64,000 bases of DNA. Origin: Coleophoma eucalyptorum. Taxonomy: Eukaryota > Ascomycota > Leotiomycetes > Helotiales > Dermateaceae. This document shows positions 56,336 to 64,000 of this stretch, piece after piece; the first letter of the stretch is position 1; the number at the start of each line of letters is the position of its first letter. Location of the stretch: positions 124,001 to 188,000 of the forward strand of contig JALRME010000033.1 of the NCBI GenBank assembly GCA_026120035.1, written 5' to 3'. Position numbers and translations under genes: made by a program. The notes beneath the pieces were generated by a model that did no database searches, was not told the origin of the DNA, and saw only the letters and a list, made by a program, of their open reading frames with translations.

Positions 56336-56646
56336 AGCTTGCGGTGGGGAAACAATCTCTCCAAATATGCCTCGTTATCTGTCATTGGTTGGGAAATAAA
56401 ATCTACTTCATATCTGACAAGAGCTCTATCTTCATACGGACACAAGAGCCGATAATCAAGCTGCCCCGGCGGATAACAAAGTGCTCTCCTGGTAGTAAAG
56501 TGATTTTCTGTTGGCGTGGAATAGCCACGGCCGTGTACCATTTGATCACATGGTGCGAAGGGGCAGAGAATCTCCACATGTGTGGATGTCCTATTTAGCA
56601 CAAAGGCTGGTAGCACGTTCTTTGCAGGTACGATATCTTTCTTCAT
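56332..56646 (-). CDS. Small Cys/His-rich protein, unknown
   Basis: 104 residues. CPFAPCDQMVHGRGYS then RRALCYPPGQLDYRLLCPYE suggests a small zinc-binding fold of the kind seen in short fungal hypothetical proteins where Cys and His flank a Gly-Arg segment. Its stop overlaps the convergent CorA-like stop (shared TTAG). No further exons were found. Expressed status unknown. Confidence 0.4.
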   Translation of the reverse strand: MKKDIVPAKNVLPAFVLNRTSTHVEILCPFAPCDQMVHGRGYSTPTENHFTTRRALCYPPGQLDYRLLCPYEDRALVRYEVDFISQPMTDNEAYLERLFPHRKL

Positions 56647-57529
56647 TATGTGACTAAGAGTCGTAAACGTAACCGAGAGTCGTCATAGTTTTATCGTAGT
56701 TTTTAATTTTGAAAGTTCAAAAAGCCAAAACAATAACAAGATAATATAATCGGTTGTAATCCTTAATCATAAAGAAAATAATATAACCAGAAATATTTTT
56801 ATTTATAATAATTAAGAAGTAAATTTTAATATTTGAGTTAGCTTCGTAATGTAACTGTGATCGTAGGTGTTATTTCTTCTAAGGTTACTCTAGGGTTATC
56901 ATTAGACTATTTTTGAGGCCCTCCTTCGTGTACTACGTTGTATAGTATCTTTGCTAGTGAATTCCTAGTGTTATACTTAGTAATATAGACACCTTTCTAA
57001 AGCAGGTGTATTCGAAGTCTAGCTTTGAAATCCATGTGTAATTTGTTAAACATGCTTTTAGTGAAAGCTTCGAATTCTTCTTTAAATATATTTTATAGTA
57101 TGTAGTCTATGAAGTTTACTTTAAAATAGAGTGGATCTTCGTAAGAACGTATTCTTCTAGCTTAACTTTCATGATAATAGATATGTTAATACTACTTTTG
57201 TATTTTAAGGTTTTCTTGACCTAATCTTCTGAATCTCGTGTCACTTCTACGTATATATGTTTTCTGTGTATTCTGCGTGTTCTGCATATTCTTGTATATA
57301 TATGACAGTGTAAAGCAATGTACAATATTGTATACAGCGTAGTACATGGAGTGGATGCTACCGCGACGGCCGGCTTCTTGCCCCTGATCCCCGGGGCTGA
57401 AGCTGCACGTCGGATGGAAGGGGAGACACTACTCACCCTTGATCACCCCTGATCACCTCTCGCTCACCTTAAAAACAGCGAAATGAGAGTTCTCAGAAGA
57501 GAAGGTGATAGAAACTGCCTTATGAAACA
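56647..57529. other. RIP-like AT-rich region and 5S tail
   Basis: Very AT-rich to about 57340. Then a short GC-rich block (57350-57430) and, at about 57430-57529, the tail shared with the 5S fragment at 48488. No gene seen. Confidence 0.45.
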
Positions 57530-57591
57530 TGAAGCTTGTGTATGGCAGAGCGGACGGGATGCCCAATTCTCCTTAGTCTATGGTCGTATGT
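57530..57591 (-). pseudogene. 5S rRNA 5'-half fragment with shared tail, copy 2
   Basis: Minus strand: starts ACATACGACCATAGACTAAG and follows 5S for about 62 nt to AAGCTTCA, then the same non-5S tail begins (TTTCATAAGGCAGTTTCT). One or two substitutions versus the full gene, including the helix II partner. No C-box. Confidence 0.8.
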
Positions 57592-58036
57592 GACAGTTGA
57601 GGCTATTATCTTAATTTATATGTTGCATGAAAAGACATAGAGTTTGGAGTACACTTTTGAAGTTGAAAGTTCTTGATTGTGACAGACTAGAACAGTCCTG
57701 CCTTAAGTTCTCGACTGACGCCTAGAGTGTAAACATATTTTTGAATACAAGAGCACAAGGAAGCTTGCCTGCCGGATTTATCCGGACAAAAGTGGGAGTT
57801 GTTCTCTTAAATGGTTATCTAAAGGCTCTTTTAGACATTAGAGCTCAAAATTAAACTTGCCTTGATGATTGCTTACAGGGGCATAGATAACGCTGTCGAG
57901 AAGCAGTAAAAGCACAAAATGGCAGCCATTGCTGCCTTGCAAACATTGGAATAAGGGTATAACTTACTACGGCTTACAATTCGTCATGGGTAGAAAACCC
58001 CTGTACGGAGAAAATCGTCCTAGGTAGAGAATTACC
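57592..58036. other. Intergenic, no gene seen
   Basis: Nothing identifiable; moderate AT content. Confidence 0.35.
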
Positions 58037-58400
58037 TTATATACTAGTAAATATTAGCTTTTTCCTACATAATGTCGGTCGAAAGCTAGTCTCTCGTAAG
58101 AAGAGTATTAAGGCATATTTAGCGGCCGTAGTATACGTGATCTTTGGCGCAAAATCTATCCTCGTGTGGAGGAATTCGCGAACCGATAAGTGTAATCGGA
58201 AAACGTCTAGTTCGGCACCCAGAACTACAAGGTTGTAGTAAACATCTAAGAACTTGCAAGGATCCATTGGAACGACCAAGCTACAGTGTGAGATTCCCTA
58301 CTTGTCCTGGATTAATACTCTACCGATTACTCAGATACGGGACAATCTTTTGCGAGCGAGGGAAACGTATAATAGAGTGGGGCTTTGTAATGACCTGAGT
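58037..58400 (-). pseudogene. NACHT-ankyrin (NLR-like) protein relic
   Basis: The minus-strand frame ending at 58037 reads YYNLVVLGAELDVFRLHLSVREFLHTRIDF then AAKYALILFL. This is the segment after the NACHT ATPase in fungal NLR-like proteins, where LVVLD-xxxxVFRFAHxSVxEYL recurs. The expected Asp and Phe-Ala-His have drifted. Upstream to about 58400 the frames are broken. One isolated block; no P-loop seen nearby. Confidence 0.55.
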
Positions 58401-58943
58401 GGATTTCCTAAGATAGGCATAGCTATATAGGGCGAACCGTGAGATCTAATGGGGTAGGAATTCACCGAGTCGTTTTTCCACGATTGGGGCTAGGTACTTG
58501 AAGGATATTATCAATTTTTGAAGTCTACAGGTCATTGGCGAGGGCATAGGGGTGAAATTCTACTAGTATTCGAAGACTCGTCAGGTATATGACAGCCACC
58601 TATTTTCTAAAAGTTCACTTCAACAAATTCAAGACATCTCCAAGCCGAACTCTACCATCTACCTGATGGAGTGATCCTATCCAGCAGTGCTCGTCCTTTC
58701 TCCTCTTTCTGTCTTCCACTATACCAGCCGGCCGCGTGACAAACTCCTCAAAGCCTTCGTGGGCCGCGAGTCTAATGACAGAGCGGCGCTCCTAGAACGT
58801 GACGATGCGAAATCCTCACGCTCAGAAGCTGAGAGAAGTACCAGCTGGACCGGATCGGCTGGGTTCAGGAAAAGGGCCGTGAAGGCCCGATGTTCTGGTC
58901 TGTCGCCCGCCAAGGGCGAGACACGGGCGAAGCGACTAACTCT
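58401..58943. other. Intergenic, MFS 3' side
   Basis: Possibly further decayed NLR sequence up to about 58640, not readable as a frame. Plus-strand ORF at 58687-59115 overlaps the MFS gene antisense and is a shadow. Confidence 0.35.
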
Positions 58944-60749
58944 TCAACAAGCCCATTTGCTTCGTGCTCTAAGTTCGGGGCCCCATTTAAACACAATGAA
59001 AGGTATGGGAACCGCGAGAGCACTTATTGCTCCCAGAATAGTCAGAGTCCAGTGCGGCCCTAGATTTCCGTACATCGGGATTCCGACTATTGTCATTCCA
59101 CCAGCTGCAAAGTAACGAACCAAGGCATTAAAAGTTAGTGCAGAAGCAGCATACATCTCGTAAGAATCAATAATATATAGATACGTGGAAATATAGATGC
59201 ATATCAGTCCAAAGCCTACTAGGACAGAAGCTGCAAGTGGCGACCAGATTGAAATAGATGGCTGCATAGTCAGTATTAGTGGCAAGAGTTGGTGTGGAGA
59301 GACTACTCACAAAGTCGGTCCAGCCCATCCAGAACAAGCCAATTGGCAAAGCTGGGGCTCCGACCATTGCGAGATATAACCGGGATTCGCGGTCGAGCAA
59401 CTTCCCAGACCCATCATCCCCATCACGGCCTAGTTGTCTGGCGGTCACGTGATAAATATAAGGAACAAGGCCAAGGGATAGGACTATCCCAACAAAAAGT
59501 CCCAGAAAACATATGTATGTCAAATTTTCGCCGATTCCATATACTTCATCGAAGATATTGGTGTACCTGAAGAATCAAGATATGAGCGGTCGTTTTCCCG
59601 AAGTAAAACCCCGAGGACTTACCCGTCAAGGAAAGTGAATAAGATTATGTAGACTATTGTCAAGTACAGTGCAAAGCTCATGACGATGGGTTCGAGGGAC
59701 AGCAAGAAAGGTCGCATGAAGCTCCGCTTCAGAATTGCTGCAGTGGAAGTAACCCCGACGGCCTCTTGGGTTGTTTTGAATCGTGCATCGCCGGTATGTT
59801 TACGAAAGGCAGCTGCTTTGAATGACAGAATGCGTGGAGGATATGTCTCACGTTTGAAGGTAAAGACCAGTGCAAGACAGAAACAGGTAATTATAAGCAT
59901 CAACCATTCGACCCACCGCCAGCTCAGTTTAGGATTGCCGCCAATATAGGCTCCGATGACAGGGCCTTTGTGATTTATTAGTTTCTAGTTCTTAGATATG
60001 CGATCATAGTTGATCATCTTTTTTCTTTACGTACCAAGAACGGCGCCACCAAGCCCGGGTACTGCATACAGTGGGAAGGCAAAGGTCCTCTCAAGAGGCG
60101 TCCACAGGTCAGAAATGGAGCCGCCGGCTACAGTGAGGGGAGCGGAGGCAGAAAGACCCATCAGGAACCGAAATATGAGCTGGGCAGCAATATTTGGAGC
60201 GAGAGCTGCACCGATAATCCAACCTCCAAAGATAATCAGTGAAGCAAGGTATACCGGTTGCCTTCCAACAAGCTCTGACAATGGGCTGGCAAGTAGTGCA
60301 CCGGCACCAAAGCCAACCAAGAACAGACCAGTAGCTAAAGTCTCGACAATAGAAGAAACCCCGAATTCGTTGGATGCTCTCGTGGTGATAGTAATGTCGA
60401 TAGAGCTGGCCAGCGTCGTGACGACAGCAATCAAACAGACGAGCATCGTCGACCCAAGACGAGATATTGTAGACCATCGCTTAGGGTTGAATTGGTCACC
60501 TTCATCTGTCCACCCGACATTGTAATACTGATCTCCATTATGATCTACCTCTGCGGTGATGCCCGGTATGTTGAGGTATGTATCCTCGATGCTAGTAGTC
60601 GCCGCTCCGCTTTTAACATCAGGGACAGTTGTGTTAGTGGCGCCGCATCTATTGATTGTGTCACGCTCTTTTGAACAAGATATTTCTACCTGCGCCAACT
60701 GGTGTTGCACCAGCTTCGCAAGAAATCGTCGCTGCAGGAAGAAGGCCAT
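58944..60749 (-). CDS. MFS transporter (DHA1-type multidrug/polyamine-like)
   Basis: 543 residues in four exons: 60749-60035, 59965-59623, 59566-59311 and 59261-58944. Two sets of six helices; helix 2-3 loop SPLSELVGRQPVYL is the MFS A-like motif, and helix 5 carries PGLGGAVLGPVIGAYIGG, the antiporter motif C, formed across the intron 60034-59966. RWVEWLMLIITCFCLALV starts helix 6 and the KRETYPPRIL segment opens the central loop, both usual in fungal DHA1 proteins. About 100 residues of soluble N-terminus. It is immediately downstream of a Zn2Cys6 gene on the same strand and may be regulated by it. Confidence 0.93.
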
Positions 60750-61536
60750 TATTGGAGCCGTTGACGTGGATTAGAGAAAGACGCAGATGATTCAAAGCTT
60801 TCGAACACAGGATTAAGGAAGTTACGGCCAAGGTTAAGTACGAGCGGGGCGTTAGTCGGACGCCAACCTAGGAGTCTTAGACACAAGACAGAGCAAAGAT
60901 AGGATCGGGATAACGTGGTTTTGAATGTTGATTAGGAAGCAGAATTCTTCACTGTCTTGTATAGGAGTCTACTTTCATCATCTCCGATGCAGCTGTTGAG
61001 TTCCGAGCTAATGGCACATCTCCGAGGATGGGTCGGATCTAGCTAACTCCGTGAGCTGGGTACCGGGAATGAAAAGTGAAAAGTGAAAAGTCGTGGGTCA
61101 CAAACCAATCTCACCACTAGACCGCAAAGGAGTTAGCTTGTTCTGCGAATCGGAATTCTTTTCTATTCATTCCCGAGACGTGACCGTTGTTCTCTAAGCG
61201 CAGGTGAATTGACCTCATGGTGCTGATATATGCTTAGTATCACAGCGGAGGAATTGTCACGTGGCGGAAAGGACGTTATCCCAGTTTCTGCCAGATGCAA
61301 CAGCTAACCCAAAACCGAGTAATGTTGCAGCAGTTGATCTGAGTTGGGTGCCCTTGATATCGAACTCAAATGTGGAATTTAATCCGGTCCAATGTGTTCC
61401 CGCGGCGAGGCGAATAACCCACCAGCCACAGGATAATATAACCAGCTATTTCGGCAGCTCTAGTTTTAGCTATCATCACGTAATATACCATCTAGGAAGG
61501 TCTGGATAGCTGTTAGAAAGTGCTAGAGGGATACTT
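60750..61536. promoter_or_regulatory. MFS promoter
   Basis: Upstream of the MFS gene on the minus strand. GAAAAGT occurs three times in tandem at 61071-61091. No gene is supported; the ORF at 61261-61509 overlaps nothing coding and has no motif. Confidence 0.4.
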
Positions 61537-63510
61537 CTATGGTTGACGGCCTACCCAGTCTACAGTGTCCGAATTAAGCCATTGCAGATTGTCCACCCAC
61601 GTATCAAACGTGTCCATGAATAGAGAATTGGCCGGATTGGGCCAGTTGTATAGCTCAGGGAACAGGAGGGTCCTGGATCTCGCTTAGTCTTTCTAACGTC
61701 GCCACTTACGCCTTCATTTGGGGTTCAAAGGTACTTACTGTAAGTGATGAAGGATAGGGTATGCCTTCAAGCATATGGGGCTGTGATTCTGAAGCGTTTT
61801 GATACGAGTAACCGCGGCATTGAAAGCCTCGCGGTATTGCAGTGAGCCGGCAGTGTTGGGCTCCTCTAGAAGACATGATGCCAATGCGACCGCTCCATGC
61901 AAGACATAGAAACTCATCATGCCGTATAAAGTCCACCGATAGGGTCGTAATCGAGGGACCTCCCAGATCTGTCGATGCAGGTCCAAGAGAGATGCACCGG
62001 AACTGATGCACTTCGCTCTGGATTCCGGGCGGAAGCAGCCCGAATTCGACCGTAATCGACCAAAAGGGAGGTGGATGAGGAGATAGAGGTGATGGCCGTG
62101 AAGTTGCAAGAAGCACCAATGAGCATAGCTCGGAACGTCCAAGGCACTAGGTACATGATCAATGAGGAATACAGCATCCCACTGTCTCTGCTCTTCCGCT
62201 AATTCAGCATCGAACCGATCCCGGGTGCTCTCATCAAACTTGTCATCGCCCTTTAGGTGGCGGCATATCTTACTAGACAGCTGGAACAGACCAATCTTAA
62301 ACATTAGCACGGACATATGGGTCGGCTGACGAGAGGGCGGGGATATAGAATCCTCGCGTATGTCGGCATCGTTCACATCGGCGGGCATGGTGGCCTTGAT
62401 ACTGGTCAGAAACATCAAGTCAATATCCCGAAAAGATACAGCCTGATAGGTATACAGTGAGAGCAGGCCCGCCCAACAGCGGCGCCGTCGCTCGATCTCA
62501 ATGCGACTCATGGCCGGAGGTTCAGATTCTAAATTGCACTGCAACGCGAAGCCGATATGTAGCGCGGCCCCAAGGAGCGCCCAGCCTCGTTCACAGCCCT
62601 CATCGTGGCCAATCTTGTAGATGACGAGTAAGAGGGCTTGGAGGGTGCTTAGCCGATATCTCGTCAAGAATTGATCCTTTGACAGACAGGTCATGGCCGT
62701 TTCGCGGAACTGTCGCGCAACAGCATGCAAGTCCTGCGGCTGAGATAGGCTGGGCCAGATATCCACCAGAGCCGTGTTGTCATATTCCAACGTACTGAGC
62801 CCGACCGAAAGAATCACGAACAACAAGGCTAGCCAAGAAAGATCGACTGCCGAAGGATTGCGAACAAAGGCATTATATTCCCGCTGAAAGGTTGGGCCAT
62901 GCAAAATATGGAAAAATTGCGACATGTAAGTGAAATACTGGGATATGAGATATTCACAGCAAGGACTCGGCGGTACCATTGCTAGGAGGTCACTGGTTGA
63001 CGCCGGTAGGCCGGAGGGAGATGGGAAAGCAAAAGTAGCAGCTGAAGGGACGGTATCATCATGCGTAGGCGTCGACGGCTGATTCTGGATCATTTGGTTC
63101 CTGGGCCGCTGCAGCACTTCCTCCCACGGCTCACGGATCGCCGGTGGACACACGGGAAGACCGCGGTTGACGCCTTCTACCGGCGTTGCCGTGATCTCCA
63201 CTGACCCTTGGGCTGGAGACATCAACTGGGTGGCATGGGTTACGCTGGGCTGTCTCCGTGATGGCGATGCACGCTCGGCGAGCTCTGGTCTCGGCCGGGG
63301 GGAGCGAGGGCCTTTCCCTGTCCCCGCGTGGCCGTCCCTTGCATAGACACAGGCATCGACCCGGGCTCGTTGTTTGCATGTAGCGCAGGGCATCTGCCGG
63401 TCACAGCGCAACTTGGAGTGTCGACATGGCTCACAACTTGCGGGCTTCCGGGGGCGGCGCTGGTAGGTTTTGACGGTGCCTCCAGTGCCGGGCTCAGGTG
63501 GGCTCGGCAT
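61537..63510 (-). CDS. Zn(II)2Cys6 transcription factor with fungal-TF middle domain
   Basis: 637 residues in two exons (63510-61739, 61678-61537). Zinc cluster near residues 25-55: CEPCRHSKLRCDRQMPCATC then KQRARVDACVY, C-x2-C-x6-C-x5-C-x2-C-x8-C. A Pro/Ser-rich linker of about 120 residues follows. The middle homology region has YFTYMSQFFHILHGPTFQREY, and RRRRCWAGLLSLYTYQ with AVSFR. The second exon supplies the LFPELYNWPNPANSLFMDTF C-terminus, which restores a typical tail; the intron 61738-61679 uses a GTAAGT donor. Start chosen at the ATG at 63510; an upstream exon cannot be excluded because the frame stays open a short way 5' without ATG. Confidence 0.92.
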
Positions 63511-64000
63511 GGGTTGCGATCTCCTCTGGCGCACCGTTGCTTCTCAAGTCCGATAGACGACGAAATGGATTCCGATGGTGGTAGATGGGGTGGAGAGGCC
63601 CAGTCCGCCCGAGACCAAGATGGATGTGGTTGTAGCTTCGGACGGGCGTGGAAGTGGAATCAAATGCGGATTTGCGCTGCGCCGAGCGGAGGGCCGCGGA
63701 GGAGGGCGGCGGAGAACCGACGATGCCTGTTTGGGCGACATTGCCAGCATTTCGGCCACCTTAATGCGCAAATAGAGATCCGGCTGGCGACGTCCTGACT
63801 ATATGACAACGACAGAATTCACATGCTTTGCAAGCCACCACCTTCTTAAGCTTAATGGCTATTGCCATTACGTGCTGATCTTTGTCAAAGCTAATACAAC
63901 TAGAATATTAAGCTTGGTTTACCAACCTATCAACTGATATGTAGGAGCGCTGTTACTACCCGAGAGTAGGCTTGTAAATCACTAAGTATTCGGAGATGGT
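63511..64000. other. Right-end flank, no gene seen
   Basis: Promoter of the Zn2Cys6 gene. Overlapping GC-rich ORFs on both strands (63328-63798) are out of frame with the gene and show no motifs. Confidence 0.4.

Noticed and set aside
58540..58590. GGGGTGAAATTCT resembling an 18S rRNA segment
   Set aside because: Only about a dozen bases agree; flanking sequence does not follow 18S.
58687..59570. Plus-strand ORFs antisense to the MFS gene
   Set aside because: They mirror coding sequence on the opposite strand and have no motifs of their own.
1..64000. Phage, plasmid or CRISPR features
   Set aside because: The DNA is eukaryotic, with introns and fungal families throughout; no regularly spaced direct repeats with unique spacers were seen.

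Overview
The window is nuclear DNA of a filamentous ascomycete (Pezizomycotina). The evidence is short GT-AG introns of about 46-130 nt, four fungal transcription factors with Zn2Cys6 or C2H2 plus middle-homology regions, HET-domain genes, a LaeA-like methyltransferase, a rhodopsin-domain membrane protein and a dispersed 5S rRNA gene with 5S fragments. Genus cannot be read from the sequence. Gene models were built by hand by joining reading frames across plausible introns; for most genes the exon sum is a multiple of three.

Bases 1-15,400 are gene-dense. Two transcription factors on the minus strand (Zn2Cys6, 38-2320; C2H2 plus fungal-TF domain, 2813-6072) are followed by an SDR, an amidase, a zinc alcohol dehydrogenase, a NodB-fold hydrolase and an amino-acid permease. 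The NodB protein resembles the polysaccharide-deacetylase-like cyclic imide hydrolases. Imide hydrolase, amidase, dehydrogenases, permease and a divergent regulator together look like a catabolic cluster for a nitrogen compound (imide to half-amide to acid). GATA-like motifs repeat four times in the shared C2H2/SDR promoter.

Bases 15,900-30,400 hold a decayed HET gene, a GMC oxidoreductase, a degenerate roughly 62-bp satellite, a second amidase, an MFS transporter and a third transcription factor (Zn2Cys6). This may be a second catabolic module of similar logic.

Bases 30,500-43,500 hold two intact HET or HET-like genes, a ToxD-like reductase, gene relics (a C2H2-like fragment and a frameshifted HExxH metalloprotease), an eight-exon LaeA-like methyltransferase and a glyoxalase-like protein.

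Bases 43,800-58,700 are a patchwork of AT-rich, RIP-like DNA. It holds one full 5S rRNA gene, three 5S fragments (two with a shared non-5S tail), ankyrin and NACHT-protein relics, an intact eight-exon rhodopsin-domain gene, an HD-domain pseudogene, minisatellites, a MITE-like hairpin, a CorA-like C-terminal fragment, an acetyl-CoA transporter and a small membrane protein.

Bases 58,900-63,510 end with an MFS transporter and the Zn2Cys6 regulator upstream of it on the same strand. No PKS, NRPS or terpene synthase was seen, so this is not a classical secondary-metabolite cluster.
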